Assembly: GCF_030014915.1 (NCBI RefSeq)
Contig: NZ_JAGIXS010000001.1
Location: 744,001-808,000 of the forward strand
DNA from: Pelomonas sp. V22
GTDB lineage: Bacteria > Pseudomonadota > Gammaproteobacteria > Burkholderiales > Burkholderiaceae_C
Direction of reading: 5' to 3'
Length of the DNA: 64,000 nt
Below, piece by piece: positions 51,095-61,682 of the stretch. Numbering within the stretch: position 1 is the stretch's first letter; each line of letters starts with the position of its first letter. A program made the translations under genes and the position numbers. The notes beneath the pieces are model-generated. The model did no database searches and was not told where the DNA came from. It saw only the letters and a program-made list of their open reading frames with translations.

Positions 51095-51838
51095 TCAGTG
51101 GTAGCGGGCCAGGATGGCCGCCAGCTCGCCGCTCTCCACCACCTCGCGCACGGCCTTGTTGATGCGCGCGGCGGCAATGCCTGTCTTGGGTGCCAGCAGG
51201 CAGTGGGTCTGGGCCGAGTCCACGGTCTTGACGATGAGCATGCGTTCCTTGGCGGGCCGCTGCCGGTTGAACCACTCGGCCACGAAGCGGTTGGTCACGC
51301 CATAGGGCGTGCGGCCAAGCGCCAGCTTCTCCAGCACCTTCTCCTGCGTGGGCGCCACCTCGCGCCTGAGCTGACCGCCCTCGAACCAGGCCTCCAGCGT
51401 CGGGTAGCGATAGCCCAGCACCACGCCCACACCGACCTGGCGCAGGCTCTCGAAGGCCGGCGGCCGGCTGTCCTGCCCGGGCGGAGCCAGCAGCACGTCG
51501 TCGATGCGCAGCAGCGGCACCGTCCAGCGCTCGGCCGGTGGGGGATTGGTGTACCAGGCCGGGCTGATCGGGCAATGCAGGTCGACCGTGCCCTCCTCCA
51601 GCGCCCGGTCGACCCGGCGCGACGGCAGGATGACGAAGCGCGCCTGCGCACCGGCTCGCACCGCGATGCGGCTCATCAGCTCGAACAGAATGCCCCCCTT
51701 CACCTGCCCCTGCTGCACGTCCGCAAACGGCATGGCCCAGGTTTGTCCGAGGGCAAATCGCAATTCATCCGCCTGAGCGCCCGTCAACAAAAAGAATAAG
51801 AGGCTGCCTCCCAGCCCCCGTCGCCAATTCCATCTCAT
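51095..51838 (-). CDS. Periplasmic substrate-binding protein, SBP_bac_3 family
   Basis: A 247-residue periplasmic binding protein. A signal peptide ([17 protein letters not shown]) precedes [60 protein letters not shown] and [15 protein letters not shown]. It lacks permease partners and is convergent with the ABC operon, so it is another orphan. It differs from the one at 5.6 kb. Its start is 37 bases from the nadA start in the divergent direction. Confidence 0.82.
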   Translation of the reverse strand: MRWNWRRGLGGSLLFFLLTGAQADELRFALGQTWAMPFADVQQGQVKGGILFELMSRIAVRAGAQARFVILPSRRVDRALEEGTVDLHCPISPAWYTNPPPAERWTVPLLRIDDVLLAPPGQDSRPPAFESLRQVGVGVVLGYRYPTLEAWFEGGQLRREVAPTQEKVLEKLALGRTPYGVTNRFVAEWFNRQRPAKERMLIVKTVDSAQTHCLLAPKTGIAAARINKAVREVVESGELAAILARYH

Positions 51839-51875
51839 GAGCGGCAGTTTAGGGCCCTGCGCTAGGATGCCGGCC

Positions 51876-52976
51876 ATGGATCAGGTTCTCTTCGACTACA
51901 CCCGCCAAGACGCCGCTGGCGAGAGCTGCACGGCCCATGCCTGGGCCAAGGTGCCCGCCCCGCTCAGCCCCGAGCAACGCCAGGCCCAGAAGGCCCGCGC
52001 GGCCGCCCTCCTGAAGCAGCACAACGCGGTGCTGGTGGCGCACTACTACGTTGATGGTGACCTGCAGGACCTGGCGCTGGAGACCGGCGGCATCGTCTCC
52101 GATTCTCTGGAAATGGCCCGCTTTGGCCGCGACCATGAGGCCCAGACCCTGGTCGTCGCCGGCGTTCGCTTCATGGGTGAATCGGCCAAGATCCTGAGCC
52201 CCGAGAAACGCGTGCTGATGCCCGACCTGGACGCCACCTGCTCGCTGGACCTCGGCTGCCCGGCTGATGAATTTGCGCGCTTCTGCGATGCCCACCCGGA
52301 CCGCCAGGTCGTGGTCTACGCCAACACCAGTGCTGCGGTGAAGGCCCGCGCCGACTGGATGGTCACCAGCTCCTGCGCCCTCGACATCGTGGCCGATCTG
52401 CATGCCAAGGGCCAGAAGATCCTCTGGGCCCCGGACCGCCACCTCGGCCGCTACATCCAGGAGCAGACCGGCGCCGACATGCTGATGTGGAACGGCGCCT
52501 GCATCGTTCACGACGAATTCAAGGGCCTGGAGCTGGACCTGCTGCGCGAGCAGCACCCGGACGCCATGATCCTCGTCCACCCCGAGTCGCCCAAGAGCGT
52601 GGTCGAGAAAGCCCATGTGGTCGGCTCCACCTCGGCCCTGATCAAGGCCGTGGTCGAGGGCAAGGCCCAGGAGTACATCGTCGCCACCGACAACGGCATC
52701 CTGCACCGCATGCGCCAGCTGGCGCCGGGCAAGACCCTGATCGAGGCACCCACCGCTGGCAATGCCGCCAGCTGCAAGAGCTGCGCCCACTGCCCCTGGA
52801 TGGCGATGAACGCCCTGCAGGGCATCATCGACTGTCTGGAGTCGGGCAGCGGCGTGATTGAGGTGGAGGAGCCCATCCGTGGCCAGGCCGCCGGCTGCAT
52901 CGAGCGCATGCTGGACTTCGTCGCGGCCCACAAGCTCAAGGCCGCCGGCATGAAGAGCGGCATCGGCGCCGCCTGA
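51876..52976 (+). CDS. nadA: Quinolinate synthase
   Basis: A cytosolic iron-sulfur enzyme that condenses iminoaspartate (from NadB) with dihydroxyacetone phosphate to quinolinate. It is 366 residues. The cluster Cys residues are in [27 protein letters not shown] and [16 protein letters not shown]. Substrate motifs include [20 protein letters not shown] and [20 protein letters not shown]. The ATG at 51876 has an AGGA nine bases upstream; an ATG three codons earlier is possible. nadB lies 410 bases downstream on the opposite strand, with a ComFB-like gene between. Confidence 0.96.
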   Translation: MDQVLFDYTRQDAAGESCTAHAWAKVPAPLSPEQRQAQKARAAALLKQHNAVLVAHYYVDGDLQDLALETGGIVSDSLEMARFGRDHEAQTLVVAGVRFMGESAKILSPEKRVLMPDLDATCSLDLGCPADEFARFCDAHPDRQVVVYANTSAAVKARADWMVTSSCALDIVADLHAKGQKILWAPDRHLGRYIQEQTGADMLMWNGACIVHDEFKGLELDLLREQHPDAMILVHPESPKSVVEKAHVVGSTSALIKAVVEGKAQEYIVATDNGILHRMRQLAPGKTLIEAPTAGNAASCKSCAHCPWMAMNALQGIIDCLESGSGVIEVEEPIRGQAAGCIERMLDFVAAHKLKAAGMKSGIGAA

Positions 52977-53090
52977 GAACGCCTGAGGGCACGCTTCCTC
53001 GGTTTCCTTTGACTAGGGTCAGCGCTAGCGCTTGGCGCGGGCCGCTCAGGCTATAAAGTCCGCATATCGCCAGACTTGAGTAGCACCACC

Positions 53091-53381
53091 ATGCAAACCT
53101 CCGACTTCAGCTCGCTCTACAACCACCACGAACGCGAGGTGTTCGCCACCGTGCTGAAGCTCTCGCCGCAGTTCCCACAGATCGACACCAACGACCTGCT
53201 CGTGGACGTGGCCTGCGTAGCGCTGAACCGCCTGCCGCCGCGCTACATCCGCCACGAGGTGGACTTCTCGTTCTACCTGACCGAGCCCGAGCGGCTCGAG
53301 ATCGACTCGGCCATCAATGAGTCGGTGCGCTACGCGTTCAACTTCGTGCAGGCCCGTCGGGCCTTGCACGCGGCGAGCTGA
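53091..53381 (+). CDS. ComFB-family small protein
   Basis: A 96-residue protein of the late-competence ComFB family (seen in Bacillus and cyanobacteria). In cyanobacteria ComFB homologues have been shown to bind c-di-GMP. The sequence shows SSLYNHHEREVFATVLKLSP, TNDLLVDVACVALNRLPPRY and IRHEVDFSFYLTEPERLEID. The ALNRLPPRYIRH portion is the family mark. It stands alone between nadA and nadB. The ATG at 53091 is the more likely start. Confidence 0.85.
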   Translation: MQTSDFSSLYNHHEREVFATVLKLSPQFPQIDTNDLLVDVACVALNRLPPRYIRHEVDFSFYLTEPERLEIDSAINESVRYAFNFVQARRALHAAS

Positions 53382-53385
53382 CGGT

Positions 53386-54996
53386 TCAACGCCGCCGGCG
53401 TTCGGCGATCAAGACCGTCGGGAAACTCGCCGGCAGCGTATCCGGGTAGTCGCGGCTGTAATGCAGCCCGCGGCTCTCATGCCGGAGCAGGGCCGAGCGC
53501 ACGATCAGCTCCGCGCAGTCCACCAGGTTGCGCAGCTCCAGCAGGTCGCGCGTGACGCGGAAATTGGCGTAGTAGTCGTCGATCTCGCTGCGCAGGAGCG
53601 CAATGCGATGCAAGGCCCGCTCCAGCCGCTTGGTGGTGCGCACGATGCCCACGTAGTTCCACATCAGGAGCCGCAGCTCGTCCCAGTTGTGGGCGATCAC
53701 CACCTGCTCGTCGGCGTCCTCGACCTGGCTTTCGTCCCAGGCCGGCGGCGTCGCGGTGCCAGGCCGCGCCTCGGCCACGATGTCGTCGGCGCAGGTCTGG
53801 CCCAGCACCACGCATTCCAGCAGTGAATTGCTGGCCAGGCGGTTGGCGCCATGCAGGCCGGTGTAGCTGGTCTCACCCACCGCATAAAGCCCCGGCAGGT
53901 CGCAGCGGCCGCGCAGGTCGGTCACCACGCCACCGCAGGTGAAGTGCACGGCCGGCACCACCGGAATGGGCTGCTGCGCAATGTCGATGCCGAGCTTCAG
54001 GCAGCGCGCGTGGATGGTCGGGAAGTGTTCCTTCAGGAAAGCCTCGCCCAGGTGCGTGGCATCGAGCCACACATGGTCGACGCCGTGCTTCTTCATCTCG
54101 AAGTCGATGGCGCGGGCCACGATGTCGCGCGGGGCCAGCTCCAGTCGCTCGTCATGCGCCGCCATGAAGCGCGTACCGTCCGGCAGCTTCAGGTAGGCGC
54201 CCTCGCCTCGCAGTGCTTCGGTGATCAGGAAGCTGCGCTCCTGCGGGTGATAAAGGCAGGTCGGGTGGAACTGGATGAACTCCATGTTCGCCACCCGGCA
54301 GCCGGCCCGCCAGGCCATGGCAATGCCGTCGCCCGTGCTCGTGTCCGGGTTGGTCGTGTAGCGGTAGACCTTGCCGGCGCCGCCGGTGGCCAGCACCACG
54401 GCGCTCGCGGCCAGGGTCTCGACCTTGCGGGTGTCGATGTCCAGCGCATAGACGCCATAGCAGCGCGGCTGCTCGTCGCGCTGCAGGTGGCGCGAGGTGA
54501 TCAGGTCCAGCGCCATCCAGCGCTCGCGCAGGCTGATGTTCGGGTGGGCCTTGGCGGCCGCCAGCAACTGGTCGTGGATGGCCTTGCCGGTGGCATCGGC
54601 CGCATGGGCGATGCGGCGCACCGCATGGCCGCCTTCGCGGGTGAGGTGCAGTCCGAGCGGGCCGTCGTCGTCGGGCGTGAAGGGCACGCCCTGCTTGACC
54701 AGCCATGCCACCGCCTGCGCGCTGCGCTCGGCGATGAAGCGCGCCGTGGCTTCGTCCACGAGGCCAGCGCCGGCGTCCTGGGTGTCGCGCACATGGCTGT
54801 CGATGCTGTCGTCGCTGCCGAGCACACCGACGATGCCGCCCTGGGCCCAGGCCGTGGCGCTTTCGGTCAGTTCGCGCTTGGCGAGCACGACGACGGGGAG
54901 CTTGTCAGCAAGATGGAGCGCAACGGTCAGGCCTGCGAGGCCGGCACCAATGATGACGACGGGAGAGGCGGCTGGCGCGACGGCAGTGGCGGTCAT
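53386..54996 (-). CDS. nadB: L-aspartate oxidase
   Basis: An FAD enzyme that oxidises L-aspartate to iminoaspartate, the substrate of NadA. It is 536 residues. The FAD motif is [20 protein letters not shown]. The succinate-dehydrogenase-like active-site segments are [33 protein letters not shown] and [20 protein letters not shown], with [20 protein letters not shown]. It is convergent with the ComFB gene, 4 bases apart. clpB is upstream on the same strand, with a strong hairpin between. Confidence 0.96.
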   Translation of the reverse strand: MTATAVAPAASPVVIIGAGLAGLTVALHLADKLPVVVLAKRELTESATAWAQGGIVGVLGSDDSIDSHVRDTQDAGAGLVDEATARFIAERSAQAVAWLVKQGVPFTPDDDGPLGLHLTREGGHAVRRIAHAADATGKAIHDQLLAAAKAHPNISLRERWMALDLITSRHLQRDEQPRCYGVYALDIDTRKVETLAASAVVLATGGAGKVYRYTTNPDTSTGDGIAMAWRAGCRVANMEFIQFHPTCLYHPQERSFLITEALRGEGAYLKLPDGTRFMAAHDERLELAPRDIVARAIDFEMKKHGVDHVWLDATHLGEAFLKEHFPTIHARCLKLGIDIAQQPIPVVPAVHFTCGGVVTDLRGRCDLPGLYAVGETSYTGLHGANRLASNSLLECVVLGQTCADDIVAEARPGTATPPAWDESQVEDADEQVVIAHNWDELRLLMWNYVGIVRTTKRLERALHRIALLRSEIDDYYANFRVTRDLLELRNLVDCAELIVRSALLRHESRGLHYSRDYPDTLPASFPTVLIAERRRR

Positions 54997-55062
54997 TCGG
55001 TCACGCCCCTTTCATCGGGGCGTCATGCGGAAGGTGGACCGATTCTAAGGAGGCCTTGAGCT

Positions 55063-55092
55063 GCGGTCCGCTCAGGGTCTTGAGCGGACCGC
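55063..55092 (-). terminator. Strong hairpin after clpB (no T-tract)
   Basis: GCGGTCCGCTCA pairs perfectly with TGAGCGGACCGC over 12 bp with a 6-nt loop. It starts 7 bases after the clpB stop and lies before nadB. It lacks a run of T, so it may act as a transcript-stabilising or partial terminator structure. Confidence 0.6.
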
Positions 55093-55098
55093 CACGGC

Positions 55099-57693
<2,595 letters not shown>

Positions 57694-57718
57694 GGGAAAA
57701 ATCCTCCGGTTCGCGAGC

Positions 57719-57746
57719 AAGTGGGACTCAGGATGCCCATTTCAAG
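57719..57746 (-). promoter_or_regulatory. Sigma-32 heat-shock promoter of clpB
   Basis: Reading leftwards, CTTGAAA (57740-57746) and CCCACTT (57719-57725) are separated by 14 bases, in close agreement with the RpoH consensus CTTGAAA-N13-15-CCCCATNT. It lies 26 bases upstream of the clpB ATG. clpB is a known RpoH target in proteobacteria. Confidence 0.8.
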
Positions 57747-57759
57747 GGGCCGCCGGACT

Positions 57760-58143
57760 TCAGACCTTGTCCAGCATCAAGCGGATCAGCTGCATGCCCA
57801 GGGCTGCCGCCGCCAGCGAGCCCAGCACATGGGCGGCCGCATGCCCCAAGGCCAGGCCGAAATGCCCGCGCTGCAGGAGCGAGAGCGATTCACCGGAGAA
57901 GGCCGAGAAGGTGGTCAGGCCGCCGAGGAAGCCGGTCACCAGCAACAGCTTGAGCAGTTCGTCCGGCTGGCGGCCAAACCATTCCAGGGCCATGCCGATC
58001 AAGAGGCCGCCGACCAGGTTGACCGCCAGCGTGCCCAGCGGAAAGCCCTGCCAGCTGGCATTCCACAGCAGGCCGGCACGCCAGCGGGCGAGCGCCCCAA
58101 CAGCCGCTCCCGCGGCGACAGCGACGGCGTGCAGCGCACTCAT
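57760..58143 (-). CDS. crcB: Fluoride channel CrcB/Fluc
   Basis: A 127-residue inner-membrane protein with four helices that exports fluoride as an antiparallel dimer. It has VAAGAAVGALARWRAGLLWN, PLGTLAVNLVGGLLIGMALE, the conserved GFLGGLTTFSAFSGESLSLL containing the TTFS track, and a last helix to LIRLMLDKV. The ATG at 58143 overlaps the moaE stop (ATGA), so it is coupled to moaE. No fluoride riboswitch is possible upstream because the start lies inside moaE. Confidence 0.93.
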   Translation of the reverse strand: MSALHAVAVAAGAAVGALARWRAGLLWNASWQGFPLGTLAVNLVGGLLIGMALEWFGRQPDELLKLLLVTGFLGGLTTFSAFSGESLSLLQRGHFGLALGHAAAHVLGSLAAAALGMQLIRLMLDKV

Positions 58144-58622
58144 TGCGCATTCCCCGACGTGATGCCCCAGCGGGCCAGGGCCTGGTCGTCCGCCTCGCGG
58201 GCGTCCACCCACTGCGCGCCATCCGGGCCATGCTCCTTCTTCCAGAACGGTGCCTGGGTCTTCAGGTAGTCCATCAGGAACTCGCAGGCCTCGAAGGCCT
58301 GGCCGCGGTGGCGCGAGGCCACCAGCACCAGCACGATCTGCTCCCGCGCCGCCAGCGGCCCGACGCGGTGGATGACCCGGGCGGCGCGGATGTCGAAGCG
58401 CTGGAAGGCCTCGTCGATCATCGAGACGATGGCCGCCTCGGTCATGCCCGGGTAATGCTCCAGCTCCATCAGCTGGACCGGCCGGCCGTCGGCGGCATCG
58501 CGCACCGTGCCGACGAAGGCAACGACCGCGCCAATGCCGCCGTCGGCATCGCGCAGGGCGGCCGTCTCGGCCGTGAGGTCGAAATCCTCGGTCTGGATGC
58601 TGACGCTGCGCTGGGGCTTCAT
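58140..58622 (-). CDS. moaE: Molybdopterin synthase catalytic subunit
   Basis: The large subunit of molybdopterin synthase, which adds dithiolene sulfurs with MoaD. It is 160 residues. It has SIQTEDFDLTAETAALRDAD, VAFVGTVRDAADGRPVQLME, ELEHYPGMTEAAIVSMIDE, the His/Arg site VASRHRGQAFEACEFLMDYL and the catalytic-Lys stretch KTQAPFWKKEHGPDGAQWVD. moaD and moeA, usually just upstream, are not in this window: the strand changes at 58.6 kb. Downstream comes crcB, then clpB. Confidence 0.95.
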   Translation of the reverse strand: MKPQRSVSIQTEDFDLTAETAALRDADGGIGAVVAFVGTVRDAADGRPVQLMELEHYPGMTEAAIVSMIDEAFQRFDIRAARVIHRVGPLAAREQIVLVLVASRHRGQAFEACEFLMDYLKTQAPFWKKEHGPDGAQWVDAREADDQALARWGITSGNAQ

Positions 58623-58771
58623 GGGGCTCTATTTTGCGGCCTCATGTGTCACCATGGTCCATTCATGCGCGCCAGCGGTCCGGCCATCCAATTTCGTTTC
58701 GGCGATCACACGGCTGTTGGATACTGCGCCCCGCGGCAGACGGCCGCATTGCCTTGAGAGGGGAACACACC

Positions 58772-59809
58772 ATGGGCCTGATGAGCTTCATCAAGAAACA
58801 GTTCATAGACATCATCCAGTGGACCGAGGAGAGCGACGGCACGTTGGCCTGGCGCTTCCCCATCGCGGACATGGAAATCCAGTACGGCGGCTCGCTGACC
58901 GTGCGCGAGTCGCAGATGGCGGTGTTCGTCAACGAAGGCAAGGTCGCCGACGTGTTCGGCCCCGGCATGTACAAGCTGACGACGCAGACCCTGCCGGTCC
59001 TGACCTACCTGAAGAACTGGGACAAGCTCTTTGAATCTCCGTTCAAGAGCGACGTCTACTTCTTCAGCACCCGCCAGCAAATCGACCAGCGCTGGGGCAC
59101 CCAGCAGCCAGTGACGATCCGCGACAAGGACTTTGGCGCCGTGCGCCTGCGCGCCTTCGGCAACTACGCCTACAAGATCGTCGATCCCAAGCTGTTCCAC
59201 CAGCAGATCTCGGGCACCCGCGAGCAGTACACGGCGGCCGAGCTCGATGGCCAGTTGCGCGGCCTGATGCTGCAGCACATCAGCGATGCGGTGGCGCAAA
59301 GCGGCATCCCCTTCCTGGACCTGGCGGCCAACCAGGTCGAGTTCGCCAAAGCGCTGCAAGAGGCCACGGCGCCCTCCTTCGAGGCCATTGGCCTGAAGCT
59401 GGAAGGCGTGACGCTGCAGAACGTCTCGCTGCCCGAAGAGCTGCAGAAGATCCTCGACCAGAAGATCGGCATGGGCATGATCGGCCAGAACATGGGCCAG
59501 TTCATGCAGTACCAGACCGCCCAGTCCCTGCCCGAGATGGCCAAGGGCGCAGCCGCCGGCGGCGGCATCGCCGGCGATGCCATGGGCCTCGGTGCCGGCG
59601 TGGCCCTGGGCCAGGTGATGGCGCAGCAGCTGCAAGCCGGGCTGGCCCCGGCTGCCCATGCGGCTGCCGCGCCAGCGGCCCCGGCGGCGCAGAGCGCGGA
59701 CGACATCATGGGCCTGCTCGAGAAGCTCGGCGACCTGAAGGCCAAGGGCATCCTGACCGAGGAGGAGTTCTCGGCCAAGAAGGCGGACCTGCTCAAAAAG
59801 CTAGGCTAA
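58772..59809 (+). CDS. SPFH-domain protein with C-terminal SHOCT domain (virion-core/YdjI-like)
   Basis: A 345-residue soluble SPFH (band-7-like) protein. It begins MGLMSFIKKQFIDIIQWTEE and the SPFH region (about 30-210) holds GGSLTVRESQMAVFVNEGKV, ADVFGPGMYKLTTQTLPVLT and GAVRLRAFGNYAYKIVDPKL. A helical Gly/Ala-rich part (260-310) follows. The C-terminal SHOCT domain (about 315-345) has IMGLLEKLGDLKAKGILTEE. It lacks a membrane helix and probably assembles on a membrane or its partners. The ATG at 58772 follows GAGAGG. It is the first gene of a packed operon; the next starts 4 bases after its stop. Confidence 0.88.
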   Translation: MGLMSFIKKQFIDIIQWTEESDGTLAWRFPIADMEIQYGGSLTVRESQMAVFVNEGKVADVFGPGMYKLTTQTLPVLTYLKNWDKLFESPFKSDVYFFSTRQQIDQRWGTQQPVTIRDKDFGAVRLRAFGNYAYKIVDPKLFHQQISGTREQYTAAELDGQLRGLMLQHISDAVAQSGIPFLDLAANQVEFAKALQEATAPSFEAIGLKLEGVTLQNVSLPEELQKILDQKIGMGMIGQNMGQFMQYQTAQSLPEMAKGAAAGGGIAGDAMGLGAGVALGQVMAQQLQAGLAPAAHAAAAPAAPAAQSADDIMGLLEKLGDLKAKGILTEEEFSAKKADLLKKLG

Positions 59810-59812
59810 ACC

Positions 59813-61393
59813 TTGGTGGATAGCACCACCCCGCAGCGCCGCTGGTCGGCGCCCTGCCCCAACTGCGGCGCGCCGGTCGAGTTCGCCTCCAGCGCCTCGG
59901 CCAGCGCGATCTGCAGCTTCTGCCGCAGCACGCTGCTGCGCGAGGGCGAGGCGCTACGCAAGATCGGCCAGAGCGCCGAGCTGTTCGCGGACCACAGCCC
60001 GCTGCAGTTGCAGGCGCGCGGCCGCCATGCCGGCGCCGATTTCACCCTCGTCGGCCGGCTGCAGCTGCGTTACGAGGGCGGCGTCTGGAACGAATGGCAT
60101 GCGCTCTTCGACAGTGGCAAGAGCGGCTGGCTGTCTGAGGACAACGGCGCCTACGTCTTCGCTTTCGACGCGCCCTTGAGCGAGCCGGCGCCGGCCTCGC
60201 ACACCCTGGTCGTCGGCGCGCAGCAAGTGCTGGCCGGCCAGGGTTGGCGCGTGGCCTCACTGACCCTGGTCACGCTGGGCGCGGCCGAAGGCGAGCTGCC
60301 CCGGCCGCCGCTGCCCAAGGCGGGCGAATTCCTGCTGGCCGACCTGCGCAACAGCCAGGATGAAGTCGGCACGCTGGACTACTTGAGCGAGCCGCCGCAA
60401 TGGTCGGTCGGCCGCGCGGTGCGCCTGGCCGATCTCGCCATGAGCGGTCTGCGCGAAGACAGCGAGGCCACGCTCGCCTCGCGCGCCATGGCCTGCCCGA
60501 GCTGCGGCGCGGCGCTGGAGCCCAAGCTCGGCATGACCAAGTCCATGGTCTGCGGCCAGTGCCATGCGGTGGTCGACATCTCCGGCGGTGCCGGCGCCGA
60601 CCTGGAGCACTACGCCCAGGCCAATGGCATGGAGCCGCAGATTCCGCTGGGCCGCACCGGCACGCTGGCCCTGCAGCCCAATGGCAAGCCGCTGTACTGG
60701 CAGGTGGTGGGCTACCAGGAGCGCTGCGACCTGCCCGCGCCCGGCGATGACGACGAACAGACCTTCTGGCGCGAGTACCTGCTCTACAACCGCATGGAGG
60801 GCTTTGCCTTCCTCGTGGACACCGAGGAAGGCTGGAGCCTTGTGCGGCCGCTGACCGGTGTACCGAAGCCGGCTGGCGGCAGCGATGTGGAATGGCAGGG
60901 CCGGCGCTTCAAGCAGCGCTGGCAGTACGCCGCCAAGACCACCTATGTGCTGGGCGAGTTCTACTGGCGCGTGCAGCGCGAGGACCGGGTCCAGGTCGGC
61001 GACTACGAGAGCCCCCAGGAATTGCTGAGCAGTGAGCGAAGCAGCAATGAGGTCACCTGGTCCCTCGGCCGCAAGCTCGATGCCAGCGAGGTAGCCACAG
61101 GCTTCCGCCTCGCGCCCGAGCGCGGTGCGGCCCTGGCCCGCGACGCCGGCGCGCTGAGCAGCGGTGGTGGCGTGCTGCGCACCATCGTCATCGTGGCGGT
61201 GCTGATACTCGTCCTAATCCCGCTGCTGCGCGCCTGCGCCAGCGACGATTGTCAGAGCTACAAGAACGCCTATGGCGAAGCAAGTGCCGAGTACCAGCAA
61301 TGTCGGCGCAGCAGCAGCGGCAGCGGTGTGCGCCCGGGCTACACCGGTGGCTCCTGGGGTGGCTCGGGCAGCAGCGGTGGCGGCCACAAGTAG
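59813..61393 (+). CDS. Zinc-ribbon, DUF4178-repeat membrane protein
   Basis: A 526-residue protein. A first zinc ribbon (CPNCGAPVEFAS...CSFCRSTLL, residues 15-40) and a second (CPSCGAALEPKLG...VCGQCHAVVD, about 227-255) each lead into a DUF4178 beta-rich domain (DFTLVGRLQLRYEGGVWNEW and GKPLYWQVVGYQERCDLPAP). Near residue 455 comes one membrane helix (TIVIVAVLILVLIPLLRACA). The tail has Cys pairs (DDCQSYKNAYGEASAEYQQC) and a Gly/Ser-rich end. The start is TTG (59813) or the adjacent GTG (59816). With SPFH and DUF350 neighbours it probably forms a membrane-sensing complex. Confidence 0.85.
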   Translation: MVDSTTPQRRWSAPCPNCGAPVEFASSASASAICSFCRSTLLREGEALRKIGQSAELFADHSPLQLQARGRHAGADFTLVGRLQLRYEGGVWNEWHALFDSGKSGWLSEDNGAYVFAFDAPLSEPAPASHTLVVGAQQVLAGQGWRVASLTLVTLGAAEGELPRPPLPKAGEFLLADLRNSQDEVGTLDYLSEPPQWSVGRAVRLADLAMSGLREDSEATLASRAMACPSCGAALEPKLGMTKSMVCGQCHAVVDISGGAGADLEHYAQANGMEPQIPLGRTGTLALQPNGKPLYWQVVGYQERCDLPAPGDDDEQTFWREYLLYNRMEGFAFLVDTEEGWSLVRPLTGVPKPAGGSDVEWQGRRFKQRWQYAAKTTYVLGEFYWRVQREDRVQVGDYESPQELLSSERSSNEVTWSLGRKLDASEVATGFRLAPERGAALARDAGALSSGGGVLRTIVIVAVLILVLIPLLRACASDDCQSYKNAYGEASAEYQQCRRSSSGSGVRPGYTGGSWGGSGSSGGGHK

Positions 61394-61460
61394 CCGCCGC
61401 GACGGACCCAGACGAACGAATGCATGAACAAAAATATGTCTCTCTACAAGGAGCACTGAG

Positions 61461-61682
61461 ATGAGCGGTTTCGAATTCCTCAAGCCCGGCGTCGTGCTGG
61501 GATCCATCCTCTACGCCGTGATCGGCGTGCTGGTGTTCTGGATCAGCTTCGTCATCATCGACAAGCTGACACCCTACAAGCTCTGGGAAGAAATCGTCGA
61601 GCACAAGAACCTGGCCCTGGCCATCGTCGTGGCCGCCATGTGCATCTCGATTGGACTGATCGTTGCAGCCGCCATCCACTGA
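61461..61682 (+). CDS. DUF350 membrane protein
   Basis: A 73-residue protein with two membrane helices: LGSILYAVIGVLVFWISFVI and ALAIVVAAMCISIGLIVAAA, joined by DKLTPYKLWEEIVEHKN. The tyrosine/glutamate loop 'TPyklweEi' is the DUF350 mark. Most DUF350 proteins have two such halves; this is a single-unit form. AAGGAG lies 14-19 bases before the ATG, a longer spacing than usual. Its 3' end overlaps the aminopropyltransferase gene by 20 bases. DUF350 genes accompany polyamine-type and envelope-stress clusters in many bacteria, but function is not known. Confidence 0.88.
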   Translation: MSGFEFLKPGVVLGSILYAVIGVLVFWISFVIIDKLTPYKLWEEIVEHKNLALAIVVAAMCISIGLIVAAAIH

